Positions 1 through 9,390 of a DNA stretch of 37,543 nt are shown piece by piece; the stretch's first letter is position 1; every line of letters starts with the position of its first letter. The stretch is from Acidobacteria bacterium 13_1_20CM_3_53_8 (GTDB lineage Bacteria > Acidobacteriota > Blastocatellia > Pyrinomonadales > Pyrinomonadaceae), in assembly GCA_001920415.1 (NCBI GenBank), contig MNJR01000059.1:133575-171117 (forward strand). The letters are read 5' to 3'. The position numbers were made by a program, and so were the translations under genes. The notes beneath the pieces are model-generated. The model did no database searches, was not told the origin of the DNA, and saw only the letters and a program-made list of their open reading frames with translations.

Positions 1-2469
1 CCGCAGGCGCAACCCCCGTCGGCTGCCGCCGCTCAGACACAGGCAGAGGCTACGACCGGCGCTCATAGCGCTGCGACGGGAAGGAACATAGTGCTCCCGC
101 CAGCGAAGTCTGCGCCCGTGACTATCCCACGATTCGAGCGCCCGCCGACAATTGATGGAAGGCTCGATGATGAAGTGTGGCGTCATGCAATCGTCTTGCG
201 CGATTTTTATCAGATAAGCCCTGGCGACAACATCGCGCCGTCGAAGCAGACGGAAGTTTTCATAGGCTACGATTCCAGATTCCTCTATTTCGCTTTTCAT
301 GCCTACGACGACCCTACGAAAGTGCGCGCCACTCTAGCCAAGCGCGACAACGTGTTCGGCGAAGACAACGTGCGCATCTTCCTTGATACCTTCAACGACC
401 AGCGCAAAGCTTACGTTCTGGGCTTCAACCCTTTCGGAATTCAACAGGACGGAATTCTTTCAGAGAGCGGCGGAACGGATTACAGCGTTGACGTGGTGAT
501 GGAATCGAAGGGTGTGTTGACCGAAGACGGTTACACTGTCGAAGTTGCGATTCCGTTCAAGTCGCTTCGTTACGAAGCAGGGCGCAGCAGGCTCTGGGGG
601 CTTCACGTCTGGCGCAACATTGATCGCTTCAACGACGAGATGGATTCGTGGATGCCTGTATCGCGTGACCGCGTGGGCACGCTCAACCAGGAAGGCCATC
701 TCACGGGCCTGGAAGGAATTTCTACGGAGAGAACTCTGGAACTAATTCCGAGTCTCACGTTATCGGAGACAGGCCGCCGCGTTAGCTCCATTCCACAGAG
801 CGTGCTTAGCAGCACGCCCGGCCTTATTGATCCAGGTCGTTTCGTCAATGATCCAATTCATTTAGACCCCGGCTTGAACGTGAAGTACGGAATAACGCCG
901 ACCGTGACGCTTGATCTGACGCTGAACCCGGACTTTGCGCAGGTCGAAGCGGATCAGTTGGTCGTTACGACCAACCAGCGCTTCCCAATCTTCTACCCAG
1001 AACGTCGTCCGTTCTTTCTTGAAGGCATAGACATCTTTCAAACTCCGCTCACGGCAGTTCACACGCGCGCAATCATTGACCCGGACGCGGCTGTGAAGCT
1101 AACAGGCAAGCGAGGTCGAAACAGTTTTGGATTCTTGCTAGCCTCCGACAATGGGCCTGGAAACTTCAGCGAAGACGAGCGCGCGTCGTTGCGCCAGTGT
1201 CAGGAGCGAAGGCTCTTTAACCCGAGCGTGACTTGCTCCCTTGAAGGCTTTGTTGACAGGAACGCCTTCATAGGCGTCCTTCGAGTTAAGCACGATGTCG
1301 GGCGCGAAAACTCATTAGGCTTGATTGCTACCAGCTACAACTTTATACAGAAGCACAATCAACTCGGCGGCATTGACGGCCACTTCCGCCCGAACAAAGT
1401 CACTACAGTTGATTTCCAGCTGCTCGGCACTACCTCGCGTCGCTCCTTCTCTGATCCAGTCCTGGGTCACAACATCTACCGCACCGGAAACGGCCTAGCA
1501 TACGAAGCGCTCTACGATGTGACGAAACGCAACTGGGGCTGGCAACTTTACGCAGAAGGACGCACGCGCGATTATCGTGCGGAGGTTGGCTTCACGCCGC
1601 GAACTGATACTAACTACGACGCATTCGCATTTCGTTATAGCACCGACCCGCAGCCGAAGAAGCGTCTTATAGGCTGGCAGATTACTAGCTACACGCATCT
1701 GGACTACGATTGGCGAGCGCGCATACAGATATGGGAATCGGACGTTGTCTCCACATGGTTCTTCCAGCGCAGCACGACCTTCTACGTGGCCTATCGCAGA
1801 GGCTACGAACGACTGTATGAAGAGGAGTTCGGGATTGTGCGGACTGCCACACGTTCCGGCAAATTCTTCGGTCCCGGCGTGCGCTCTACGCCGAAGAACC
1901 ATTACGTAGCCTTCTTCTCGATGGTGCCCAACAAGCAGTTGTCGTTCAGCGTGAAGACTGCCTATCGCATGGGCACTTTCGATTTCGATTTCGGTGGCGG
2001 GCCGAAATTCCCGCGCGTCAGCCCTCTTGCGCTCACAAATCCGAACGCGCTACAGCTAGACCCAGGCGCTGGCAATCTTCTTGACATAACGGGCAGCGCA
2101 AGCTACAAGCCTACGTCTGCCCTGAACTTCACGCTCAACTTTACGAAGAACAGGCTCGTGCGCGAGGATACCAATCGCGTGGCGTTTGATGACAACATAG
2201 TAAGCCTGCGGGGTACTTATCAATTCACGCGATTCCTGGCAGCGCGTGCGCGTGTTGATTACACCTCGCTTCAGCAGCGTGCCCGCGCGCAGTTTCTTCT
2301 GGCATGGACACCCGGCCCCGGCACTGCTTTTTACCTTGGCTACAACGATGACGTTAATTACAACTTCTTCAGCCCGATAAATGGTCTTCAGGAGCCGGGC
2401 ATAAATCGCAACAGCCGCACCTTTTTCATCAAGATGTCTTACTTGTTCCGTAAAAGCTTTGGCGGGTAA
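1..2469 (+). CDS. DUF5916 family outer-membrane protein with N-terminal CBM9-like domain (5' end outside window)
   Basis: The reading frame is open from base 1, so the true start with its export signal lies upstream; GTG at 91 is only the first in-frame start inside the window. Residues counted from 91: about 10-200 form a carbohydrate-binding family 9-like beta domain (PPTIDGRLDDEVW, then a GYD..FLYFAFHAYDDP strand pair). The DUF5916 hallmark follows near 290-325 (LNPDFAQVEADQ, then FPIFYPERRPFFLEG). The rest has alternating aromatic strands and ends in SYLFRKSFGG, as expected for an outer-membrane beta barrel. Such proteins are common in Acidobacteriota and Bacteroidota; their substrate is not established, with import or binding of glycans or peptides suggested. 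It stands alone, 334 bp before the efflux genes, and a long palindrome lies just after the stop. Family call is firm, role open. Confidence 0.85.
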   Translation, partial: PQAQPPSAAAAQTQAEATTGAHSAATGRNIVLPPAKSAPVTIPRFERPPTIDGRLDDEVWRHAIVLRDFYQISPGDNIAPSKQTEVFIGYDSRFLYFAFHAYDDPTKVRATLAKRDNVFGEDNVRIFLDTFNDQRKAYVLGFNPFGIQQDGILSESGGTDYSVDVVMESKGVLTEDGYTVEVAIPFKSLRYEAGRSRLWGLHVWRNIDRFNDEMDSWMPVSRDRVGTLNQEGHLTGLEGISTERTLELIPSLTLSETGRRVSSIPQSVLSSTPGLIDPGRFVNDPIHLDPGLNVKYGITPTVTLDLTLNPDFAQVEADQLVVTTNQRFPIFYPERRPFFLEGIDIFQTPLTAVHTRAIIDPDAAVKLTGKRGRNSFGFLLASDNGPGNFSEDERASLRQCQERRLFNPSVTCSLEGFVDRNAFIGVLRVKHDVGRENSLGLIATSYNFIQKHNQLGGIDGHFRPNKVTTVDFQLLGTTSRRSFSDPVLGHNIYRTGNGLAYEALYDVTKRNWGWQLYAEGRTRDYRAEVGFTPRTDTNYDAFAFRYSTDPQPKKRLIGWQITSYTHLDYDWRARIQIWESDVVSTWFFQRSTTFYVAYRRGYERLYEEEFGIVRTATRSGKFFGPGVRSTPKNHYVAFFSMVPNKQLSFSVKTAYRMGTFDFDFGGGPKFPRVSPLALTNPNALQLDPGAGNLLDITGSASYKPTSALNFTLNFTKNRLVREDTNRVAFDDNIVSLRGTYQFTRFLAARARVDYTSLQQRARAQFLLAWTPGPGTAFYLGYNDDVNYNFFSPINGLQEPGINRNSRTFFIKMSYLFRKSFGG

Positions 2470-2508
2470 GAAACTTAAAGGCGCGGCGGCGTGGGCTAGT
2501 AAGAGGCA

Positions 2509-2657
2509 ATTTCAAAACCTTCTTAGCGAGCTTTGCTCTTTTCTTTGCGCCTTTGCGTGAACATGCAATTCACATGATTCTTGAGTGTTAAGAGAATTGC
2601 ATGTTCACGCAAAGGCGCAAAGGAAAATGCTTAAGCTCGCTAAGAAGGTTTTGAAAT
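2509..2657. repeat. Long imperfect palindrome with TTTGCG words
   Basis: Left arm 2509-2571 and right arm 2594-2657 are reverse complements over more than 55 of about 63 bases, with a 22-base loop. Both arms carry the words CTTCTTAGCGAGCTT and CTTTGCGCCTTTGCGTGAA. A related palindrome with the same words is at 18720-18806. It sits after the stop of the DUF5916 gene and before the efflux operon, so it could end transcription, but there is no U-tract. The rest of the 334-bp spacer shows nothing else I can name. Confidence 0.85.
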
Positions 2658-2803
2658 GCGCTCTAAGTATTTTTTCTAAATCTTGAAGGGCGTTCGCACA
2701 CTCTAATTGCGCGCGCCCTTCGCTTGTTCAGTAAATGTGGCAGTCGCGTGATAAACTATGACCTTTCAAGACTAGATAGTTTCCTGACCATTCAGTCTTT
2801 AAG

Positions 2804-4033
2804 ATGACAAAGTCTTCATTCATAAAATCCAGAGGGCAGAGCACTGTCGCATTATTCGCTCTTATCTTGTCGGCGTCGCTCGTCATCTCTTGCAAAAGCG
2901 GTTACCCAGCGTCTGCAAAGCAGGGCGCTAATGATGCGCGCGAGCCTAAGTCGGTTCATGTCGCGCAGGTAGCGGAAATTCCTGTGGGGCAAACGGTGAC
3001 TGTGACGGGCGCGCTTGCGGCGGAAGACCGGGCGACCATCAGCGTGAAAGTGCCCGGAAGATTGCGCTCTATCTCAGTTGATCTTGGCAGCGTGGTTCGA
3101 CGCGGGCAGGTGATTGCAGAGATTGATCCTGTAGATTACAAGTTGAAAGTCGAGCAAGCGGAAGCAGCTTTGCAACAGGCGCGTGCGCGTCTTGGGTTAG
3201 CGCCCGATGGTGACGACGACCGCGTTGACCCTGAGCAGACCGGAACGGTAAGACAGGCGCGCGCGCGTCTTGACGAAGCGAAAACTAATCGTGAGCGCGC
3301 ATCAACTTTAGTGCAGCAGGGCGTCATCTCGCGCGCAGAGTTTGACAGCCAGGATGCGGCCTTCAAAGTTGCTCAGAGCAATTATCAGGATGCATTGGAA
3401 GAGATTCGCAACCGTCAGGCAGTGCTCGCGCAACGACGAACGGAGCTTGCGCTTGCTCGCCAGCAACTCTCCGACACGACCATCTCAGTTCCTTTCGATG
3501 GCATGGTCGAAGAAAAGCGCGCGAGCATAGGTGAATACCTTGCGGCTGGCGCGCCCATCGTTACCGTTGTGCGCGTGAACCCTTTGAGGTTTCGCGGCGA
3601 AGTGCCGGAGCGCGACGCGCACGCTGTTCGTTCAGGTCAACAGGTTCGCTTGAGCGTAGAAGGCGATGCTAACATCTACACGGGTCGAATAGTCCGCTTG
3701 AGTCCGACTATCTCAGAACAGAACCGCGTGCTCATGGTCGAAGCCGAAGTCAGCAACAATGGAACTTTGCGCCCCGGAGCTTTCGCGCGCGCGGACATAG
3801 TGACCAGCGAAGGAAGCATGGCCGTGACCGTTCCAACGAGCGCCGTAACAACTTTCGCAGGGATAGAAAAAGTCATCATAGTCGAGAACGGCAAGGCCGT
3901 AGAGAAGCCCGTCACGACGGGGCGGCGCGGCGACAACTGGATAGAAATTCTCTCCGGCGTCAGCCTGGGCGATTCCGTAGTCATTGACCCCGGCAACCTT
4001 CAATCCGGCCAGCCAGTGAATGTTATTCAGTGA
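2804..4033 (+). CDS. RND efflux periplasmic adaptor (membrane fusion lipoprotein)
   Basis: Membrane fusion protein that couples an inner-membrane RND pump to an outer-membrane channel. The N-terminus is a lipoprotein signal with lipobox VISC, acylated Cys at residue 30. Then come the first half of the lipoyl/barrel-sandwich domain (about 60-115, VKVPGRLRSISVDLGSVVRRGQ), an alpha-helical hairpin rich in Ala, Gln and Arg (about 115-225), the second lipoyl half (TISVPFDGMVEEKRASIGEYL), a beta-barrel domain and a membrane-proximal domain ending GNLQSGQPVNVIQ. At 409 aa it has the usual HlyD/AcrA length. The pump gene follows 102 bp later with a palindrome in between; no outer-membrane TolC-like gene is in the window. 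Substrate cannot be read from sequence. Confidence 0.92.
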   Translation: MTKSSFIKSRGQSTVALFALILSASLVISCKSGYPASAKQGANDAREPKSVHVAQVAEIPVGQTVTVTGALAAEDRATISVKVPGRLRSISVDLGSVVRRGQVIAEIDPVDYKLKVEQAEAALQQARARLGLAPDGDDDRVDPEQTGTVRQARARLDEAKTNRERASTLVQQGVISRAEFDSQDAAFKVAQSNYQDALEEIRNRQAVLAQRRTELALARQQLSDTTISVPFDGMVEEKRASIGEYLAAGAPIVTVVRVNPLRFRGEVPERDAHAVRSGQQVRLSVEGDANIYTGRIVRLSPTISEQNRVLMVEAEVSNNGTLRPGAFARADIVTSEGSMAVTVPTSAVTTFAGIEKVIIVENGKAVEKPVTTGRRGDNWIEILSGVSLGDSVVIDPGNLQSGQPVNVIQ

Positions 4034-4039
4034 TAAGAA

Positions 4040-4128
4040 CAGTTTTCAGTTTTGAGTTTTCAGTTTTCAGAAAGAAGCGAAATGCTCTTATCTGAAAACT
4101 GAAAACTAAAAACTGAAAACTCAAAACT
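4040..4128. repeat. Intra-operon palindrome of CAGTTTT/AAAACTG words
   Basis: The left part is built of repeated AGTTTTCAG/AGTTTTGAG units up to about 4071; the right part (4091-4128) is the complementary run of GAAAACT/AAAACTC. Because the words repeat, several registers can pair. It fills nearly the whole gap between adaptor and pump genes and ends 7 bases before the pump ATG, where no Shine-Dalgarno sequence is visible. The same words recur at 15750-15840. Confidence 0.85.
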
Positions 4129-4135
4129 ATCTTTT

Positions 4136-7100
4136 ATGCAGAAGCTCGCTGAAATCTGTATTCGTCGTCCGGTGTTTGCGGCGATGATAATCCTGGCGCT
4201 GGTTGTGGTGGGCGCGGCTGGCTATTTCAAGTTGGGCGTTGACCGCTTTCCATCGGTTGATTTGCCTACGGTGAGCGTGCGCACTACGCTGGCTGGCGCT
4301 TCGCCCGAAGAGATTGAATCGGAGATTTCGCAGCCTCTAGAAGAGGTCGTCAATACGGTTGACGGCATAGACACCTTGCGCTCTGTCTCCGCGCAGGGCG
4401 TATCCATCCTGATAGTAACTTTCAAACTCGACCGCGACATTGATACAGCCGCTCAGGATGTGCGCGACCGTGTGAGTCAGGTCATAAGTCGCCTGCCCGC
4501 AGACACGCTGCCGCCGGTCGTAGCGAAATTCGATAACGACTCGACGCCTGTTTTGACCGTTGCGCTTTCGTCTGATCGCTCCGTGCGAGAACTGACCGAG
4601 ATGGCGAACAACATTGTGAAGCTAAGGTTGGAGCGCGCGGGCGGCGTGGGCGCGGTCAACGTAGTCGGCGGACTTGATCGAGCAATCAACATCTGGGTTG
4701 ATGCCGAGCGGCTGGCGGCCTACAAAATTCCCATCACAGCAGTAAGACAGGCGCTCGTTCGACAGAATGCAGACGTGCCGGGCGGAAACGTTGACGCTGG
4801 CCGACGCGAACTCACACTTCGCACGCTGGGGCGATATGCAGACCCGCGCGAATTCAACAATCTGGTCATTGCAAACATCAACGGCGCGCCGGTTCGCGTC
4901 AATGACATAGGACACGCTGAAGACGGTACAAAGGAGCAACGCTCCATCTCGCGCTTGAACGGCGAGCCTACCGTGACGCTTGAAGTTCAGCGTCAGTCGG
5001 GCGCGAACACAATCGAAGTCATCAACAACGTCAAGCAGGAACTGGCGCGCATCAACGGGCAACTCCCTTCGGACGTTCGCCTGGAAGTGATACGCGACCA
5101 GTCGCGCTATATCAACGAGGCGCTGCACGAGATTCAGACTCACTTGATCTTGGGAAGCATACTGGCTTGCCTTGTTGTCCTGGCCTTCATGCGCTCGTGG
5201 CGCTCAACGATTATCGCCGGCATTGCAATTCCCGCGTCCGTCATCTCGACTTTTGGGATGATGAAGGCTCTGAATTTCACACTGAATAGCGTGACTATGC
5301 TAGCGCTCGTGCTGATGGTCGGCGTGGTGATTGACGATGCGATTGTCGTGCTCGAAAACATCTTTCGTTTCGTGGAAGAGAAGGGCATGACGCCAATGCG
5401 CGCAGCCCGTGAGGCCACAGCCGACATAGGTCTGGCCGTCATGGCTACAACGCTTTCGCTCGTAGTCATCTTCGTTCCCGTCTCATTTATGTCTTCCATC
5501 TCCGGGCGATTCCTATATCAATTCGGCATCACTGCGGCTGTGGCAATCATGGTGAGCTTGCTGGTTTCATTCACGCTGACGCCTATGATGAGCGCGCGAC
5601 TTCTTCGGGCTGAAGACGCGCAGAAGGCTGGCGGACACTCAGAGCAATTGGAAGCATCAGCAGCATCGCGCAGAGGATTTTACGGATGGCTTGACCGCCG
5701 TTACACGCGGATTCTTGAATTCGCAATGCACCACCGCATAATCATCGCAGTGCTAGCAATCGCTGTCATCTCGTCTAGCGTGCCGCTCTATCGTGTTGTC
5801 AAGCAGGAATACATACCTACAGACGTTGACGAAGCGGAGTTTGATGTTGGCGTGACTGCGCCCGAAGGGACTAGCCTCGCCGCTATGAATGAAGCGATGC
5901 TCGCGGTCGAGGAAGAGATTCGACAGACGCCGGGCGTGCGACTTGAACTGGCTTCGGCGGGAGGCTCTTTTCTGGGCGCGGTCAATCAGGGAACGATTTA
6001 CGTTCGCATTGCGCCGCATGATGAGCGCGTCTTCTCGCCCACTCGATTATGGAAAGGAATCACGAGCGGCCACCCGCTCGAAGCTTTTCAGGGGAACTAC
6101 AAGCAGAGCGATGTGATGCAGGAGATTCGCGCGCGTTTGAAAAAGTATGCGCCGCTTCGCTTCAGCGTTCGCAACGCGCCATCGTTCAACATTGGCGGCG
6201 GCAATTACGATATTGATTTCGTGATTCGCGGCCCTGATCTTGTCTCGCTCGCTCGTTACGCGAACCAGTTGCGAGAGCGTAGCGCGCAGCTTGGCGGCAT
6301 TGTTGACGCGGACACGACTTTGAAGCTGGATAAGCCTGAGCTTCGCGTCACGATTGACCGCGCGCGTGCGGCAGACCTAGGCGTTGACACTTCAGACATA
6401 GCAACGTCGCTACGCTTGATGGTGGGCGGCGACGAGCGCGTCTCAAGATTCCGCGACGCTTCCGTGGACGAAGACTACGACGTTGAGCTTCGCCTATCGG
6501 ATAGAGATCGACGCGATGCTGCAACCATCTCTCGTCTCTACGTTCCAAGTTCGCATGGCGGGCTTGTTAACCTTGGAAATCTGGTCAACATACGCGAAGA
6601 CATCAGCCCGTCGCGCATTGATCGTCTGGACAGGCAGCGGCAGGTCTCTCTTCGCGCAACGGTCGCGCTGGGCTACGCGCTCGCAGACCGCATTGAAGCA
6701 TTAAGAAGTGCTTCGGCAGAGATGAACATGCCTGCGGCTTACACCACTGCGGTTTCGGGGCGCGGGCGCGAGCTTGAGAGAACATTTTATGAATTCATCT
6801 TCGCCTTCCTGCTCTCAATCGCTTTCATGTACATGATTCTCGCGTCGCAGTTCGAGAGCGTGATTCACCCAGTGACTATCTTGCTGAGTCTGCCGCTCGC
6901 CGTTCCGTTCGCGCTTCTCTCGCTGTGGGCTACTGGCGATACGCTCAATCTCTATTCAGCGCTGGGCGTTCTGGTTCTCTTCGGCGTGGTGAAGAAGAAC
7001 GCTATCTTGCAGATTGACCATATGAACAATCTAAGGGCGCGCGGGATGGAGCGCTACAGCGCGATCATTCAAGGAAACCGCGACCGGCTGCGCCCGATTT

Positions 7101-7444
7101 TGATGACGACGCTGGCGCTCGTCGCGGGCATGTTGCCGCTCGCTCTGGGCACGGGGCCTGGCGCGGAAGAGCGACGCTCAATCGCTGTCGTAGTCATTGG
7201 CGGACAGACGCTCTCGCTTCTTCTCACCTTGATTGCAACGCCCGTGGCTTATTCCATATTCGACGACCTGGGCTGGAATGCTGCGTGGAGCGCGCGCGTC
7301 AAACGAGTGCAGGGCGCGTTCAAGAGAAAGCGGAAGACGGTCGAAGAAGTTAATGAAGGCGATGGCCATTTTAACGAGCCGCAGTTATTGAATGAAGCGG
7401 AGCGAGAAGAAGAGATTGAGGCCGGGGTGGGAAGCGGCGATTGA
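4136..7444 (+). CDS. RND family efflux transporter, inner-membrane pump (AcrB/HAE1-like)
   Basis: Proton-driven drug or solute exporter of the inner membrane, working with the adaptor encoded just upstream. The start MQKLAEICIRRPVFAAMIIL is the canonical first helix. Two sets of helices flank two large periplasmic loops. The proton-relay Asp pair is seen in GVVIDDAIVVLENIF (helix 4, near residue 400) and the matching Lys in GVVKKNAILQIDH (helix 10). The 1102-aa length is normal for HAE1 pumps. The last 40 or so residues form an unusual acidic, Lys/Glu-rich cytoplasmic tail (RKRKTVEEVNEGDG...). ATG at 4136 is chosen because upstream sequence is the palindrome; there is no clear ribosome site, so translation may depend on the preceding gene. 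It is closer to multidrug than to metal pumps by these motifs; substrate unknown. Confidence 0.93.
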   Translation: MQKLAEICIRRPVFAAMIILALVVVGAAGYFKLGVDRFPSVDLPTVSVRTTLAGASPEEIESEISQPLEEVVNTVDGIDTLRSVSAQGVSILIVTFKLDRDIDTAAQDVRDRVSQVISRLPADTLPPVVAKFDNDSTPVLTVALSSDRSVRELTEMANNIVKLRLERAGGVGAVNVVGGLDRAINIWVDAERLAAYKIPITAVRQALVRQNADVPGGNVDAGRRELTLRTLGRYADPREFNNLVIANINGAPVRVNDIGHAEDGTKEQRSISRLNGEPTVTLEVQRQSGANTIEVINNVKQELARINGQLPSDVRLEVIRDQSRYINEALHEIQTHLILGSILACLVVLAFMRSWRSTIIAGIAIPASVISTFGMMKALNFTLNSVTMLALVLMVGVVIDDAIVVLENIFRFVEEKGMTPMRAAREATADIGLAVMATTLSLVVIFVPVSFMSSISGRFLYQFGITAAVAIMVSLLVSFTLTPMMSARLLRAEDAQKAGGHSEQLEASAASRRGFYGWLDRRYTRILEFAMHHRIIIAVLAIAVISSSVPLYRVVKQEYIPTDVDEAEFDVGVTAPEGTSLAAMNEAMLAVEEEIRQTPGVRLELASAGGSFLGAVNQGTIYVRIAPHDERVFSPTRLWKGITSGHPLEAFQGNYKQSDVMQEIRARLKKYAPLRFSVRNAPSFNIGGGNYDIDFVIRGPDLVSLARYANQLRERSAQLGGIVDADTTLKLDKPELRVTIDRARAADLGVDTSDIATSLRLMVGGDERVSRFRDASVDEDYDVELRLSDRDRRDAATISRLYVPSSHGGLVNLGNLVNIREDISPSRIDRLDRQRQVSLRATVALGYALADRIEALRSASAEMNMPAAYTTAVSGRGRELERTFYEFIFAFLLSIAFMYMILASQFESVIHPVTILLSLPLAVPFALLSLWATGDTLNLYSALGVLVLFGVVKKNAILQIDHMNNLRARGMERYSAIIQGNRDRLRPILMTTLALVAGMLPLALGTGPGAEERRSIAVVVIGGQTLSLLLTLIATPVAYSIFDDLGWNAAWSARVKRVQGAFKRKRKTVEEVNEGDGHFNEPQLLNEAEREEEIEAGVGSGD

Positions 7445-7466
7445 ACGGTTAGAGCAGAAAGTTTTT

Positions 7467-7837
7467 AGCCCGCGCAAGCGGGCGGCAGCATAAAGCCCGG
7501 TGCGTAAGCGCCGGGTTAAGAGTGCGATCAAGATTACGAAAGCCCGCGTGAGCGGGCGACAGCGCGTAGTAATCATAGCGTGAGTTCGACGTAAGAGAGA
7601 AAGGGAGAGAACTATCCACTAAATCACACTAAACCACACGAAGAGAAGAATTCGTTTAGTGTCGTTTCGTGTGATTTAGTGGATAATTCACTTGCTCGTA
7701 CCTCTCTTTTGGCTTACATAGAACTCACGTTAATCATAGGGCTGTCGCCCGCTTACGCGGGCTTTCGTAATCTTTATTGCCATGCTAACCCGGCGCTTAC
7801 GCACCGGGCTTTATGCTGTCGCCCGCTTGCGCGGGCT
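7467..7837. repeat. 371-bp nested palindrome between convergent genes
   Basis: The outer shells pair 7467-7570 with 7738-7837; they contain small hairpins such as AGCCCGCGCAAGCGGGC and AGCCCGGTGCGTAAGCGCCGGG, which reappear inverted on the right. The core pairs 7613-7640 (TATCCACTAAATCACAC) with 7665-7686 (GTGTGATTTAGTGGATA). Intermediate blocks (AATCATAG, GTGAGTTC) also match. It fills the gap between the pump stop (7444) and the M16 gene stop (7864), so a bidirectional terminator role is plausible. Confidence 0.85.
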
Positions 7838-7863
7838 TGTTTCCAACTTTCACGTAAGTTGAA

Positions 7864-9390
7864 TCACTGAAACACCTGATCCACCGCCACAACCTTAACG
7901 TTCTCAGGCCGCACGTTGATGCGGTAATCTTGAATAATCTTGTCCTCGTCCAATATGGCCTGCGGCTTCGGTGCATTGTAGGTGATAGGCGAAGACGTGT
8001 TATTGACTATAGCGTTACGCAAAGTCTCGCCGTCCCGCGTGATGAGAACGATGCGCATGTCATCCGACTTCAGATATTTCCTTATAGCGCGATTCACATC
8101 CGCGAGCGTCAGTCGCGAGAGCCGCTGGCGCATGTAGTCATTAAAGTTCGGGATGCCGTAGTAGCGGCTGTCCAGCGCATAGCCGAGCGTGGCGTCCTGC
8201 GTCTGCGTCAGTATGTTGACGTGCTTCATCAGATATTGCTGCGTTACCTCGAACGCTTCCTGCGACATTCCATCGCGCACAAGCTTGTTGTATTCGTAAA
8301 GCGCCGCTCGAAGCGCGAACATTCCCTGATTCGGCGGGACGGGTCGAATCCATATCTGGAAAATCTGCTGCTGTCGTCCAAGATTCGGATCAGGCTGGAA
8401 CTGGAACATGCCGCGCGGGAAATATTCTATGTAAGAATAGTCGCCGTAGTTAAGCCCTCGCGCCTCGCGCAGACGCTGGTAGAGATAGCTGTTGGACGAA
8501 CGATGTTCGCCGAAATAAGAGGCTACTATGGCGAGCGCAGGCCAATCAGGGTCGCGGCGTGTGACGCTTATGGGAAAGCCTAGCGAGATTGCTGTCGAGC
8601 GCGTCTCTCGCTCGACAATCTCTATGTGCATTCCGGGTTCAAGCTTGGGCTGAAGAATCTTCACGCTGTTCGCCTTGCCTGCGGGAAGCTTCATGAAGTC
8701 CGCTCTGATTTTTTGCGGGAAGTTCGCCGGATAGTTTCCTGCTAGACCGACCACAAGATTCGCCTGAGTGTAGTTGTTGCGATAAAACTCGCGCACGTCA
8801 TCCAGGGTGAGCGCGTCCAGCGTGCTCAATCGTCCCACGTTTTGATGACCGTAAGGGTGGTTGGCGTAGATCATGTTGTAAAGCTCTTCTTTGCCAAGCT
8901 CCTCGTCGTTGTTCTCACGAAGATTCACCTTCAGAAAGTTTATAGCATCTGTTTTCAGGCGTGTGAAATCATCCTCGCGGAAGCCCGGGTCAAGTAGCAT
9001 CTGCTGAATTAGCTGATAGTAGTTGCTCAGATTGTCCATGTGCGTCGTGCCGCTAAAGACGGTCATCTCTTTATCAATCTGAGAATCGAAGGATGTCGCC
9101 ATAGGGTACATCGCCGTAACAATCTGATCGTAGGTGAGCGCGCGCGAGCCGCCCTGCGCGAGCATAGCTGCTGTGAGCGCGGCCACGCCCTCTTTCCCCT
9201 GCGGGTCAGAGGCAGAGCCTGTGTTGAAGAGTATGCGGAATGAGACGAGCGGCGATTGGCTCGGCTGCAAGACCATCTGAATGGCTTGTCTGGTTCCTCT
9301 GGCGGCGGGCGTCCTGGTGCGCCTGCTTGTCTGTGCGATTCCGCTTAACGATAGGGCGAACATGAGAAATGCTACAGTTGCTGTCTTCAT
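7864..9390 (-). CDS. M16 family peptidase-like protein, zinc site absent (regulatory subunit)
   Basis: The 508-aa protein begins with a signal peptide (MKTATVAFLMFALSLSGIAQ). It has the two-domain M16 fold, but the HxxEH zinc motif expected in the first domain is not there: the aligned stretch reads GKEGVAALTAAMLAQGG. The second half keeps the Arg/Tyr element typical of M16 partners (LREARGLNYGDYSY). Family knowledge: bacterial M16 peptidases often work as a heterodimer of one catalytic and one non-catalytic chain. Its ATG overlaps the stop of the catalytic gene by 4 bases (9387-9390, ATGA), so the two are translationally coupled. Likely periplasmic or secreted peptide degradation; natural substrate unknown. 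Confidence 0.88.
   Translation of the reverse strand: MKTATVAFLMFALSLSGIAQTSRRTRTPAARGTRQAIQMVLQPSQSPLVSFRILFNTGSASDPQGKEGVAALTAAMLAQGGSRALTYDQIVTAMYPMATSFDSQIDKEMTVFSGTTHMDNLSNYYQLIQQMLLDPGFREDDFTRLKTDAINFLKVNLRENNDEELGKEELYNMIYANHPYGHQNVGRLSTLDALTLDDVREFYRNNYTQANLVVGLAGNYPANFPQKIRADFMKLPAGKANSVKILQPKLEPGMHIEIVERETRSTAISLGFPISVTRRDPDWPALAIVASYFGEHRSSNSYLYQRLREARGLNYGDYSYIEYFPRGMFQFQPDPNLGRQQQIFQIWIRPVPPNQGMFALRAALYEYNKLVRDGMSQEAFEVTQQYLMKHVNILTQTQDATLGYALDSRYYGIPNFNDYMRQRLSRLTLADVNRAIRKYLKSDDMRIVLITRDGETLRNAIVNNTSSPITYNAPKPQAILDEDKIIQDYRINVRPENVKVVAVDQVFQ

Noticed and set aside
7467-7837. Miniature transposable element (MITE)
   Set aside because: No clear terminal repeats with target duplication and no related transposase in the window; the palindrome fits the local spacer family better.
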